Assembly: GCA_964539655.1 (NCBI GenBank)
Contig: CAZIJH010000008.1
Span: 1-25,513, forward strand
Source: CAZIJH01 sp964539655
GTDB lineage: Archaea; Aenigmatarchaeota; Aenigmatarchaeia; CG10238-14; SCSR01
Length of the DNA: 25,513 nt
Reading direction: 5' to 3'
Part shown: positions 12,247 to 19,720 of the stretch, piece by piece
Layout: each line of letters opens with the position of its first letter
How positions within the stretch are numbered: the first letter of the stretch is position 1
Notes under the pieces: generated by a model
What the model saw: only the letters and a program-made list of their open reading frames with translations
What the model was told of the DNA's origin: nothing
The model's database searches: none
Translations under genes and position numbers: made by a program

Positions 12247-12888
12247 ATGGATATGCATAAAAACTTAAAAGAAGCTGTTATCTTGAAGGATTCACTTTCT
12301 ATTAGAAAAGAATCTGGTTATCTGATTATTTCCAACAAGGAAAAGTGCGCAAAATTGATAAGCCAATCAGATCTGGACGAAAAGGATATAATTGATATTT
12401 TCATTAGCCTTCATATTGTTTTAGAGGTCAGCCTCAATACTTTGTTTAGACATTTATCCCTAATGTCTATGAAAAAAGATGTTGACAAATTTGAGATTAT
12501 GGAAAACATAGATAACATAAATTTTATAGATAAAACCATTTTATTTATTTACAACTCAAAGTTTGAATTCGGAGATGAGATAGCCGATGCAAATAAATAT
12601 CATAGTATCATAGGTACAATGAGAGACTTTGCTGCTATACGAAACAAGTTGCTACATGGTCACTCAATTAGTACAATTTTTGACGGAGAACGCAATAGAT
12701 ATTCTGGCTTGAAGAAAAATATTACCCTTGAAAATTTAGAAGAACAGATTAAAAAGTTTAGATTTATTCTTGAGGGTATGAGGTTTTATTTAGATCATCT
12801 CGATTCCTTATTGACTCAGGATGGAAAGGATAATTTTAAGCAGACCTATTTGAGCCACGATTTTTTGCCGCCCCTTTCCGTTTTATGA
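12247..12888 (+). CDS. HEPN-like hypothetical protein
   Basis: A 213-residue helical protein. The segment RDFAAIRNKLLHGHS contains Arg132-Asn133 and His137, the Rx4H pattern (RN...H) of HEPN domains, many of which are RNases in toxin-antitoxin and antiviral systems. Upstream helices (DIFISLHIVLEVSLNTLFRH) fit the four-helix bundle. TTAGGAG lies 6 bases before the ATG. The surrounding AAATTAGGAGAAAAT matches 7006-7020. The neighbouring nuclease and two more HEPN-like genes suggest a defence or toxin-antitoxin context. Enzyme activity is inference from the motif. Confidence 0.55.
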   Translation: MDMHKNLKEAVILKDSLSIRKESGYLIISNKEKCAKLISQSDLDEKDIIDIFISLHIVLEVSLNTLFRHLSLMSMKKDVDKFEIMENIDNINFIDKTILFIYNSKFEFGDEIADANKYHSIIGTMRDFAAIRNKLLHGHSISTIFDGERNRYSGLKKNITLENLEEQIKKFRFILEGMRFYLDHLDSLLTQDGKDNFKQTYLSHDFLPPLSVL

Positions 12889-12925
12889 AAACTAATTGGA
12901 CAACAAAAATTAAATCAATAAATTT

Positions 12926-12955
12926 ATGAACTACAAAGGCGTAATTATTGGCTGA
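12926..12955 (+). pseudogene. second truncated MNYKGVII start fragment
   Basis: ATG plus eight codons encode MNYKGVIIG, then TGA. Together with its upstream AAATTT it differs from the fragment at 7027 by only a few bases. No body of the gene follows. It is a copy of the same 5' end seen at 7027, about 5.9 kb away on the same strand. Confidence 0.5.
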
Positions 12956-12965
12956 ATAAAAATAT

Positions 12966-13127
12966 ATGGGTAGGACAGCGCCAGGGCCAGACAATGAAGC
13001 CATTAGAGAGTTAAGAGACTCAGTCAAGGATTTAAATAAATCTACAAAGTTTTCTGGTCGGGTAATGATTGTGTTGACCGTTTTCATAGTTATCCTGACA
13101 CTTGTATTAATTTGGCAGGGTTTTTAA
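12966..13127 (+). CDS. small single-pass membrane protein, 53 residues
   Basis: The product starts MGRTAPGPDNEAIRELRDSV, with a polar, probably cytoplasmic, helix. It continues KDLNKSTKFSGRV, and ends with one hydrophobic helix (MIVLTVFIVILTLVLIWQGF). It lies between two HEPN-like genes and before motif copy J. The ATG lacks a clear ribosome binding site. The layout (amphipathic helix plus one transmembrane segment) is common among small bacterial membrane proteins and gives no specific function. Confidence 0.5.
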   Translation: MGRTAPGPDNEAIRELRDSVKDLNKSTKFSGRVMIVLTVFIVILTLVLIWQGF

Positions 13128-13135
13128 TACTAAAA

Positions 13136-13160
13136 GGGATTAATATTGTGTGATATTTTT
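13136..13160 (+). repeat. intergenic motif copy J
   Basis: GGGATTAATATTGTGTGATA followed by five Ts that abut the ATG at 13161. TGTGATATT may act as the -10 of a leaderless transcript. It is the rightmost copy seen. Confidence 0.65.
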
Positions 13161-13721
13161 ATGTCACCCCAATCAGATTCTAAAACACAAGTTTCTCATT
13201 ATGATTGGATATGGTACACAAAAGGCTTTCTTGCCGTAGCGAACGCTGGAATTCAGCGTCTTCAGCAAGACGGATATGTAAAAATGCCATATGAGGATAA
13301 GTTAATCTACGAATATAGGCAATCTATCATTGGGATTCTTTGGTGTATCAGGCATAGTATTGAGTTAATTTTTAAGACGCTCTCAATTGCTAGCTCTGGA
13401 CGTTATCAAAAAACACACAAATTGAGTGATTTACAGAAAAGTTTACCAGAGGTTGCTTTTAAGTCTAAGATAGAACGATATAAAGAGTTAGTATCTCTAT
13501 CAGAAAAATACCGAGATCAAGGTTTCTGGCAAGGGCGCCTCAAAAATATCATTGACCTAGAAAATGAATCATTTCGTTATCCAGAGGGTAAAAGATATAC
13601 CATCGATGTTATCGGAGATAAGATTTTAGATATGCAAAATGAAGAGTTGTGGGAGCTTGAACGCGATATAAAACGACTAGAAGAACTTCTTGCCATTCTT
13701 TATGTTAACCTCGCAAAGTGA
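13161..13721 (+). CDS. HEPN-like hypothetical protein
   Basis: A 186-residue helical protein (start MSPQSDSKTQVSHYDWIWYT). Residues 55-75 (SIIGILWCIRHSIELIFKTL, His65) and the following KTHKLSDLQ (His86), then ENESFRYPEG, match the pattern seen in nucleotidyltransferase-partner HEPN proteins, where a conserved HxIEL helix is followed by a (G/T)HxL motif. The start at ATG 13161 is preferred to the in-frame TTG at 13146 because that lies inside motif copy J. It is followed 9 bases later by another HEPN-like gene, probably cotranscribed. Function unknown; possible RNA-binding or RNase component. Confidence 0.55.
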   Translation: MSPQSDSKTQVSHYDWIWYTKGFLAVANAGIQRLQQDGYVKMPYEDKLIYEYRQSIIGILWCIRHSIELIFKTLSIASSGRYQKTHKLSDLQKSLPEVAFKSKIERYKELVSLSEKYRDQGFWQGRLKNIIDLENESFRYPEGKRYTIDVIGDKILDMQNEELWELERDIKRLEELLAILYVNLAK

Positions 13722-13730
13722 ATTTAGGAT

Positions 13731-14375
13731 ATGAGAGAGCCAATTAGAAAACATAATGATCTAGGTTTTTTCTATGGTATGAAAAGATATGTTTGTACTG
13801 ATTTTGTTATTGATTCAAACTCATGGGAGGAGTTATTTGAAAATCTTAAAAAGTATAATCAGTCGGGTTTTAAAATACAATCGTTTTATGAATATAAACT
13901 ACTCAATTTAACTATTGCAATTGAGTATCGGTTGGCATCAATATTGGAGCTATTTTTTCAAGAAAAAAAATTGAATAAAAACAAGTCATATACTCATGTT
14001 TTAAAAACATGTCAAAAGTATCGGAGGTTAGATGAAAAAGAAGCTAGAAAGATTTTAAAAAAGGAAATGGGAATTAATGAAGCGAATCTTTTTAGTCCTC
14101 ATATTTTATTCTATATTGCTGGCTGTGGTTTAGGTGATATTCTACATATATTTGATCAATATACAATTGATTTTTCGTACAAAGGTACAATTACAAAACA
14201 ATTAAGAGGTTTCAATGTTATGAGAAACGACTTTATTCATCATTTATTATCCAGCAGAATCAATCAGTATAAACTTCTTTTGCGAGCATTATTAACTGGT
14301 TCAAAGTTGAAGAAAACTTTTGATCAAATGATCAATCCTCGTATTTCTGATGGTAAGCTTATTCTGAATTTATAG
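13731..14375 (+). CDS. HEPN-like hypothetical protein
   Basis: A 214-residue, very AT-rich gene encoding a mostly helical protein. LRGFNVMRNDFIHHLLSSR contains Arg165-Asn166 and His170, the Rx4H motif of HEPN domains. Earlier helices (YKLLNLTIAIEYRLASILEL, NLFSPHILFYIAGCGLGDIL) would complete the bundle. No membrane topology is convincing. AGGATATG at the start gives a poor ribosome binding site, so coupling with the upstream HEPN-like gene is likely. It ends the cassette-like region; what follows has a different composition. Confidence 0.5.
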   Translation: MREPIRKHNDLGFFYGMKRYVCTDFVIDSNSWEELFENLKKYNQSGFKIQSFYEYKLLNLTIAIEYRLASILELFFQEKKLNKNKSYTHVLKTCQKYRRLDEKEARKILKKEMGINEANLFSPHILFYIAGCGLGDILHIFDQYTIDFSYKGTITKQLRGFNVMRNDFIHHLLSSRINQYKLLLRALLTGSKLKKTFDQMINPRISDGKLILNL

Positions 14376-14455
14376 CTTAACTGAAAAAGAATTTTTAAAT
14401 AAATTCTACTTGAGGTTTTTGCCGCTTTTTGCCGATCTGCAAGAGTGGAGAAAAG

Positions 14456-14529
14456 GATAGTATACTATCTTTACGATCGTGAAATTAGTATACATCTCGC
14501 TTGACGAGTTTTACTGGTACGAGTAATCT
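14456..14529 (+). promoter_or_regulatory. palindrome and promoter upstream of the 386-residue gene
   Basis: TTGACG (14501-14506), 17-base spacer, TAATCT (14524-14529) precede a GGGGAGG ribosome binding site. About 35 bases further upstream is a perfect 14-base palindrome GATAGTATACTATC (14456-14469), with a second GTATAC nearby. This is a possible operator or a second start region. Confidence 0.5.
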
Positions 14530-14565
14530 TTTCGTAGAGAGAGTTCTTAAGAAAGGGGAGGGCGC

Positions 14566-15726
14566 ATGGAACAGGACAACAAAAGCCACGCTCTTCTCAT
14601 AGAAGAGCTCGTGGCCCGTACCAATGATCTTGATGTACTACGGGGGGTGACTGGCCACGTGACTCCTAAGAGTGGGAAAGTTGTGCGAGTAAGTCGGTGG
14701 GCTCCAGGGCAATTTTCACAAAACCGAGGCAGTGACCTGGCGGTGCGCGGGAAATGGTATCCAATCGTGCCCAACAGTATGATTCCGCCCAGAACAATTT
14801 TTCATCCCGCTCCCATCCAAATCCGAAGTGCCTCAAACGTCCCGCATTTTCTCGAACTTAAGGGCTACGGTCGCCGGGGTCGAGAAATGTTTTTTAATCT
14901 CCACGAAAGCGGAGATGTCTATTATGGGATGTTTTTGGAATACGCGCTTTGCGAGTTTGAGCGGCTGTGCAGGGCAAGAGAAGCCGGCATTTCCGTTCCT
15001 CTTCCAATAGCCGTGGCTGAAATTCCTCGCGAGGAATACATCAAACATGGCCTGAAGGGATTTGCGCGTGTTCTTGAGGCGCGTCTCTATTGGGCAATGC
15101 CGAGAATCCCCGCTTGGTTAACTGGCGTGGCGAAAAACGACCCTGCTGCGTATGCACGCAGTATTGTGCGCTGGGTTAGGCGTCATCCGCAGGGCATCCA
15201 AGAAGGCATCGCGATCGCGATGCGTGAATTGTACGACCCTGCAAAACCAAGAGATGCATTGGGTAATAACTTGGCTCGTTCGGCCGATGCATTGCTAAAC
15301 GGCAAGAAAATCGGTTACCTTATGCGAGCCGCACAGTCCCCATTGCGAGTCGGAGATCCATCAGACCCCGCAATCATGGAAGCAAACAAAAACATTGCAG
15401 GGGCCGTGGGAGTTGCTTTCCGCGAGCTTCTGGAGATAGGTTTACTGCACCACTGTCCCGGTACGGGAAATTGGACTCTTGCAGGAGAACTTACCGATCT
15501 TCAAGATACGTTTGATCTTCCAGCCGAACGCGGAGCTTTGCGAGCTCACATGAATAAGTTAGGGCATACAACCATGATAGGGTTCGTAAGGTATCTGATT
15601 GGGAGAGAACATGCGGGGATGCTCTGGCCGTACTTTATACAAGGAATCTGCGGACGCAAAGTATCTCTTGCCACCGCAACCAGTGAGGTGTGCGAAATTA
15701 TAGAAAGGAAACTAAAGACGGGGTAA
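14566..15726 (+). CDS. hypothetical protein, 386 residues, possible kinase-fold (SelO-like) resemblance
   Basis: A cytoplasmic protein with no secretion or membrane signal. The stretch FLELKGYGRRGREMFFNLHE, then SGDVYYGMFLEYALCEFERL and REAGISVPLPIAVAEI, loosely recalls the nucleotide-binding lobe of SelO-type protein AMPylases (an lKG-x-G motif, then a Glu-containing helix leading to GI-P). I could not find the rest of the active site, so this is a weak hypothesis. The gene is distinctly more GC-rich than the HEPN genes upstream. The start is fixed by GGGGAGG 4 bases before the ATG. Its stop codon lies in the loop of a perfect terminator hairpin shared with the convergent recombinase gene. 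Confidence 0.55.
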   Translation: MEQDNKSHALLIEELVARTNDLDVLRGVTGHVTPKSGKVVRVSRWAPGQFSQNRGSDLAVRGKWYPIVPNSMIPPRTIFHPAPIQIRSASNVPHFLELKGYGRRGREMFFNLHESGDVYYGMFLEYALCEFERLCRAREAGISVPLPIAVAEIPREEYIKHGLKGFARVLEARLYWAMPRIPAWLTGVAKNDPAAYARSIVRWVRRHPQGIQEGIAIAMRELYDPAKPRDALGNNLARSADALLNGKKIGYLMRAAQSPLRVGDPSDPAIMEANKNIAGAVGVAFRELLEIGLLHHCPGTGNWTLAGELTDLQDTFDLPAERGALRAHMNKLGHTTMIGFVRYLIGREHAGMLWPYFIQGICGRKVSLATATSEVCEIIERKLKTG

Positions 15727-15738
15727 TGCCCGTCTTTT
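15714..15738. terminator. bidirectional terminator with stop codon in its loop
   Basis: AAAGACGGG (15714-15722) pairs with CCCGTCTTT (15729-15737). The loop contains the TAA of the + strand gene. A-tract and T-tract on both sides let it serve the convergent tyrosine recombinase, whose stop is at 15739-15741. Confidence 0.85.
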
Positions 15739-16680
15739 CTATTTCAAATTCTTGCCGCTGTGGAATTTTTCGTGGATTTCGCGGAGTTTTTGGCTTGTTA
15801 CATGAGCGTAGATTTGGGTCGCGGTAATACTCTTGTGCCCTAGGAATTCTTGAATGGTGCGTAAGTCAACTCCTTGGGCTAGAAGATCTGTAGCGAAAGT
15901 ATGGCGCATCACGTGTGGCGTGGTGAATAGGGGAATGCCGGCAAGGACCGTATACTTTTTGAATGCTTTTTGGATAGCCCGGGGTGTGATGCGATGTGGC
16001 TCCTTCTTTTTGCCTTTGTAGGTCACAAAAAGGGCATTTTCAACGTCTTTTCGCTCTTTTAGGTATCTTTGGAGCCATTCGAGCGTCCTGGCTGAAAAGT
16101 ATACGGTTCGTATCCTGCCGCCCTTTCCCGTGATGCTAAGTTCCAGTTCTTCTGTGTCAGGTTTTATATTGATTTGTTCTGTATCAAGAGCTACGAGTTC
16201 TGAGATTCTCATTCCGGTAGAAAAGAAGGTTTCGAGCATGGTCCTATCACGCAATCCTTGGAATGTTTTGATATCCGGGGCTTCAAATAATTTCTGGAGT
16301 TGTTCCAACGTCAAAAAACGCACTTGCCGGTCTTCTTTATCCTTGGCAAGCTCTATCTTTTCTGAAGGCAAGGAAAGGATATCTCTGTCGGCAAAATAGT
16401 TCAGAAGACTCCTAAGGGCTATAAGGTAATAGTTCTGCGTGGACTTCTTGAGGGGTTTTTTGGGGTTGCGGGACAGAAAAAGCCGGTATTGGCGGATATG
16501 GTCGGGAGTAAGAGTGTCGGGTGTAAGAGAGGAAAGGTTAGAATCCTTGAGCCAGGAAATAAATTTATGTATGAATCTGGAATAATTTTCCTGGGATTTT
16601 GTTGATAATCCTTTTTCAATTTCTAACCAGTCCAAAAAATCAGAAACATGCTGGGGGAGAGGTTTTTGCGATTTTTGCAT
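15739..16680 (-). CDS. xerA: Xer-type tyrosine recombinase
   Basis: A 313-residue site-specific recombinase of XerC/XerD/XerA size. The N-terminal SAM-like core-binding domain (residues 1-105) is followed by the catalytic domain with Arg158 (STGMRISEL), Lys186 (ITGKGGRIR), His256-x-x-Arg259 (TPHVMRHTFATDLL), His282 (FLGHKSI) and nucleophile Tyr291 (ATQIYAHV). It lacks the extra insert that marks integron integrases (IntI). Its likely job is chromosome dimer resolution by DNA strand exchange at a dif-like site, as in other compact genomes with one Xer. Whether it also moves the upstream cassettes is open. A TTGATA-N18-TATACT promoter precedes it. The xerA symbol reflects a single Xer and is approximate. 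Confidence 0.88.
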   Translation of the reverse strand: MQKSQKPLPQHVSDFLDWLEIEKGLSTKSQENYSRFIHKFISWLKDSNLSSLTPDTLTPDHIRQYRLFLSRNPKKPLKKSTQNYYLIALRSLLNYFADRDILSLPSEKIELAKDKEDRQVRFLTLEQLQKLFEAPDIKTFQGLRDRTMLETFFSTGMRISELVALDTEQINIKPDTEELELSITGKGGRIRTVYFSARTLEWLQRYLKERKDVENALFVTYKGKKKEPHRITPRAIQKAFKKYTVLAGIPLFTTPHVMRHTFATDLLAQGVDLRTIQEFLGHKSITATQIYAHVTSQKLREIHEKFHSGKNLK

Positions 16681-16724
16681 AGATGAAGCGGTTTTGTGTA
16701 AAACTGGTATAAGCTATTCGCTTA

Positions 16725-16754
16725 AGTATAATTATGCGAACTGATATATATCAA
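16725..16754 (-). promoter_or_regulatory. promoter of the tyrosine recombinase
   Basis: Minus strand: TTGATA (16754-16749), 18-base spacer, TATACT (16730-16725). The leader is about 38 bases. A separate small hairpin CCCCTA-CCC-TAGGGG lies just upstream (16761-16775), without a T-run. Confidence 0.6.
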
Positions 16755-16798
16755 TAGTACCCCCTACCCTAGGGGTGTGTCAATGCCCGTATAAAACC

Positions 16799-17371
16799 CT
16801 AAAAACGCCTCAGAGAGGCCTTTTTGACCTCCTGGTAGGCAAAACAAGACACCAGATGGTCATTTACCATGCCAATGCCCTGCATGAAGGCGTATATGGT
16901 TGTGGGGCCTGTAAAACGGAAGCCGCGGGCTTTCATGTCTTTAGCCATCTCTCCTGCCTTTGTAAACTTCCATAAGTATTGAGCGAAAGAGCCAAACTCT
17001 TTTTTGAGTTCGAGAATCTTTTTTGAGTTGGATATGATTGCCTCGATCTTGCGTCTGTTGCGAATGATCCCGGAGTTGCTCAAAAGGCGTTTCACGTTTC
17101 CCCTGCCGAACTGCGCAACTTCGGTAACATTGAAATTTGCAAACGCTTTTCGAAAATTATTTCTTTTCGACAGGATGATCGCCCAACTTAATCCTGCCTG
17201 AAACGTATCCAGCAAAAACGCTTGGTAGATTTTTTTGTCGTCAAACAAAGGCCTCCCCCACTCCTTATCGTGGTAGGCCATCATTTCCGGGCTGCTCAAA
17301 GCCCAAGAGCAACGCTTTACGGCGTTTGAGGGATGCTGTCTGCGACGAGATCTTTTATTTTTTGTATCCAC
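16799..17371 (-). CDS. tag: DNA-3-methyladenine glycosylase I
   Basis: A 190-residue glycosylase matching Tag in length and order: CSWALSSPEMMAYHDKEWGR (Cys and His zinc ligands), FLLDTFQAGLSWAIILSKR, GIIRNRRKIEAIISNSKKI, EFGSFAQYLWKF, and the C-terminal NDHLVSCFAY supplying the second His and Cys of the zinc snap. It removes 3-methyladenine from alkylated DNA in base excision repair. The start is GTG; it overlaps the upstream small gene by 55 bases, and no better start is available before the conserved Cys. The last eight codons and stop are written through a terminator hairpin (16801-16825). Confidence 0.92.
   Translation of the reverse strand: MDTKNKRSRRRQHPSNAVKRCSWALSSPEMMAYHDKEWGRPLFDDKKIYQAFLLDTFQAGLSWAIILSKRNNFRKAFANFNVTEVAQFGRGNVKRLLSNSGIIRNRRKIEAIISNSKKILELKKEFGSFAQYLWKFTKAGEMAKDMKARGFRFTGPTTIYAFMQGIGMVNDHLVSCFAYQEVKKASLRRF
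16801..16825. terminator. terminator embedded in the tag 3' end
   Basis: AAAAACGCCTC-AGA-GAGGCCTTTTT has a GCCTC/GAGGC core with flanking A- and T-tracts (one mismatch). On the minus strand it encodes the last residues of Tag and ends at its TAG, so coding and termination signals overlap. Confidence 0.75.
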
Positions 17372-17553
17372 GGATTGAGCCAGCCCAAGTAAAAGTTCCA
17401 GTCGGCTTTCAAAACAGTGGTAAACGCGGTCCCGAAACCATTGAAAGAAGGATGATCAAGAAAATCTTTAAAAGGGTCTAGAGAGACCTTTCCCAAAACC
17501 ACAGGGAGGAAAAACAATATCAGAAAAATAATTATGTATTGCTTTAGCGCCAT
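17317..17553 (-). CDS. small membrane-anchored hypothetical protein, 78 residues
   Basis: An N-terminal hydrophobic segment (ALKQYIIIFLILFFLPVVLG) would be a membrane anchor or uncleaved signal. It is followed by a polar, Phe/Trp-rich part (FNGFGTAFTTVLKADWNFYL, GWLNPWIQKIKDLVADSI). No family recognised. The ATG is only two bases after the gltX stop and the end overlaps tag by 55 bases, so gltX, this gene and tag are probably read together. The repetitive AACAAAT sequence at the gltX end contains no clear ribosome binding site, so coupling is likely. Confidence 0.55.
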   Translation of the reverse strand: MALKQYIIIFLILFFLPVVLGKVSLDPFKDFLDHPSFNGFGTAFTTVLKADWNFYLGWLNPWIQKIKDLVADSIPQTP

Positions 17554-17555
17554 TG

Positions 17556-19010
17556 TTATTTGTTATTTGTTAATTGTTTATTGTTTAAGTATACCTTGGC
17601 ATCACGGATCCTTGCAAGGGTTTTATCCTTGCCCAGAACCTCTGCAACCTCAAACGGGCCCGCAGAGGCCTGTTTGCCGGTGAGCGCGGCCCGCAGGGGC
17701 CACAAAAGGTATCCCCTGTCTCCTGTTTTTTCTGCCTCTTTGAGCAGAATTTCTTGCAGGTGTTCTTTGATCCATTTGGTTTTTTCAATTTCGGAAAGCA
17801 TCGTTTCCAGTTTTTCAAGCGACGTTTTAATATCGTTGTCCGATGCTTCTTTCCATTTGAGGAGTTCTTTGGGATATTCAAGTTTTTCTTTGAAAAAGAA
17901 ATCTGTTAATTCCGTGACTTCAGAGAGTTTTTTTAAGCGTTCCTGGTAGAGCACTACGATTTTTTCTATGTTCTCAAGTTTTGCCTTGGGAAGATAGGGC
18001 TTGCAGAGTTTTGCGAGTTCTTTTGGGGATTTTTGGCGGATGTAGGCGCCGTTGATCCAATCGAGGCGCCGGGGGTTGAACACTGCCCCTCCTTTTTGGA
18101 TTTTTTCGAGAGAAAATTCTTTGACGAGAGAATCTAAAGAAAAGATTTCCCGTTCGTCTCCGGGATTCCAGCCAAGCAATACCAGGAAGTTCACTATTGC
18201 TTCAGGCAAATATCCTTCTTTTCGAAACCGAGCTACCGAATTGTCGCCGTGGCGTTTTGAGAGTTTGGTGCGATCTTGAGCCAAAATAAGCGGAAGATGT
18301 GCGTAGTGGGGCCGCGTGAAACCAAGTGCTTCCTGCAGAAGTATTTGTTTTGGGGTGTTTGAAATATGGTCTTCTCCCCTGATGACGTGAGTGATGTTCA
18401 TTTCAGAGTCGTCGATCACCACGGAGAAATTATACAGGGGCGAGTCAAGGTCTTTTGCAATGACGATGTCCCCTATCAGTGCAGCATTAAATTCCACTTT
18501 CCCCCGCACCAAGTCGTTGAATTGGACCATTTTGGGTTCCATCACAAAACGGATGACTGCGGATTTTTTTTCTTTCCCGCCGGCCTCGCCCGTCGAGGCG
18601 AGCAGATTTTTTTGTTGTTGGTCTTTTATCAGTTGCCTGCATGTTCCCAAGTATCGGGGCGCCTCTCCCCTGCTCATCTGATCTTGCCTCTGCGCTTCAA
18701 GCTCCTCTTCAGAACAAAAACAATAGTATGCCTTTCCCTCGTTGAGCAGCTGTTCCAGATACTTTTTGTAGATGTTGATTCTTTCACTCTGCTTGTAGAA
18801 TTCATCCCACTTAAATCCAAGCCATTCCAAGCTTTCAATGATGTCTTTTTCCCATTCCGGTTTCGATCGTTCTTTGTCGGTGTCTTCAATGCGCAAGACA
18901 AAAAGTCCCCCTTCTTTTTTGGCAAAGAGATAGTTAAACAGCGCAGTTCTTGCGCTGCCCATGTGCAGGGGCCCTGTCGGCGATGGTGCAAATCGTGTCC
19001 TTACCGTCAT
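17556..19010 (-). CDS. gltX: glutamyl-tRNA synthetase
   Basis: A 484-residue class Ic aminoacyl-tRNA synthetase. The HIGH-type signature is in FAPSPTGPLHMGSARTALFN (HMGS at 16-19) and the KMSKS-type loop is RTKLSKRHGD (KLSKR 249-253). VIRGEDHISNTPKQILLQEA is also diagnostic, and the C-terminal helical anticodon-binding domain follows. It charges tRNA-Glu, and possibly tRNA-Gln if an amidotransferase is present. Residues 139-145 (STGEAGG), encoded by a small palindromic repeat at 18582-18602, form an extra loop after CRQLIKDQQQKNLLA. The gene is essential, so the insertion must be tolerated. It is located 33 bases after the methyltransferase gene on the same strand. Confidence 0.96.
   Translation of the reverse strand: MTVRTRFAPSPTGPLHMGSARTALFNYLFAKKEGGLFVLRIEDTDKERSKPEWEKDIIESLEWLGFKWDEFYKQSERINIYKKYLEQLLNEGKAYYCFCSEEELEAQRQDQMSRGEAPRYLGTCRQLIKDQQQKNLLASTGEAGGKEKKSAVIRFVMEPKMVQFNDLVRGKVEFNAALIGDIVIAKDLDSPLYNFSVVIDDSEMNITHVIRGEDHISNTPKQILLQEALGFTRPHYAHLPLILAQDRTKLSKRHGDNSVARFRKEGYLPEAIVNFLVLLGWNPGDEREIFSLDSLVKEFSLEKIQKGGAVFNPRRLDWINGAYIRQKSPKELAKLCKPYLPKAKLENIEKIVVLYQERLKKLSEVTELTDFFFKEKLEYPKELLKWKEASDNDIKTSLEKLETMLSEIEKTKWIKEHLQEILLKEAEKTGDRGYLLWPLRAALTGKQASAGPFEVAEVLGKDKTLARIRDAKVYLNNKQLTNNK
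18582..18602. repeat. palindromic insertion within gltX
   Basis: CTCGCC and GGCGAG arms around a 6-base loop within CCGGCCTCGCCCGTCGAGGC. It encodes the STGEAGG loop in frame. Confidence 0.6.
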
Positions 19011-19043
19011 ATGAAATCAATCTATCACTCTTCTTTGAGGTGA

Positions 19044-19661
19044 TCAAATAATGTACTGGCCGAGTGCCCAACTTCTTTGGCCCGGCGGTTTGATAGTGTT
19101 GATGCGCCTGCCATCTTTTATAAGCTCTTTTTGAATGATAATTCCTTTCTGAATTGCTTTGATCCACGCATGAGTAGGACCTCTCCCCCATGGAAGCCAT
19201 GGAGTGAGGTCGTCCATGACCAGAAGTGTCTGCGGTGTAGATAGAAGTTTCATATTCACAATGTCTGATTCAGCAGTTTTATAATCATGGCCACCGTCTA
19301 TAAAAACGAGATCAAAACGAACATCAGGATGTTTTTTTGAAAATTGTGGAATGGTCTGTTTTGAATCGCCCTTGATCAGCGCGTGGCGTTTTGGGAATTG
19401 CTGGTCAACGAATCGCTTAGCAGTTTTGATATACTTATGTTCCGCAATGTCAAAGGAGATTACTTTGGCTTTTGGATTTGCCTTCAGGAATACGTAGCTT
19501 GAAAAACCAGCGTTAAAGCCCACTTCTCCTATTATTTTGACATTCTGGCGGCAAGCGAGTTTCGCAAGGTAGCGAAGTTGTTCAAGAGAAGCAGAGCCTT
19601 CTTCAATCGTAAACCCTTGTTTCGATAAGTATTCAATGATTGTTATGATTTCTTTTTCCAT
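19044..19661 (-). CDS. class I SAM-dependent methyltransferase (Methyltransf_24-like)
   Basis: A 205-residue soluble methyltransferase. Motif I is VKIIGEVGFNAGFSSYVFLK, the acidic strand end is KVISFDIAEHKYI, and RFDLVFIDGGHDYKTAESDI is the FIDGGHDY motif typical of the Methyltransf_24 / O-methyltransferase-like group often linked to sugar or polyketide modification. The substrate is not predictable. It has its own upstream region, which carries a GACGGCCGTC palindrome (19721-19730) also found before the adjacent regulator gene, so it is a probable target of that regulator. A GGGGGAG sequence lies directly before the ATG. Confidence 0.8.
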   Translation of the reverse strand: MEKEIITIIEYLSKQGFTIEEGSASLEQLRYLAKLACRQNVKIIGEVGFNAGFSSYVFLKANPKAKVISFDIAEHKYIKTAKRFVDQQFPKRHALIKGDSKQTIPQFSKKHPDVRFDLVFIDGGHDYKTAESDIVNMKLLSTPQTLLVMDDLTPWLPWGRGPTHAWIKAIQKGIIIQKELIKDGRRINTIKPPGQRSWALGQYII

Positions 19662-19720
19662 GTCTCCCCCACTCTTTTTTGAGGTACGTAACGATATTTG
19701 ACAATATATAATGTATTTCT

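Noticed and set aside
12836..13087. Minus-strand frame sharing YAFVVHK with another at 6883-7107
   Set aside because: The similarity arises because both are antisense to the duplicated MNYKGVII fragments. It is not an independent gene.
15739..16680. Integron integrase or phage integrase
   Set aside because: Length and motif spacing match a Xer recombinase and there is no IntI-specific insert. No att-like duplication or phage genes are adjacent.
16761..16775. Terminator CCCCTA-CCC-TAGGGG
   Set aside because: The stem is sound but no T-run follows on either strand, so it is not called as a terminator.
18366..19043. 225-residue + strand reading frame antisense to gltX
   Set aside because: It is a shadow of gltX with no ribosome binding site or recognisable domain.
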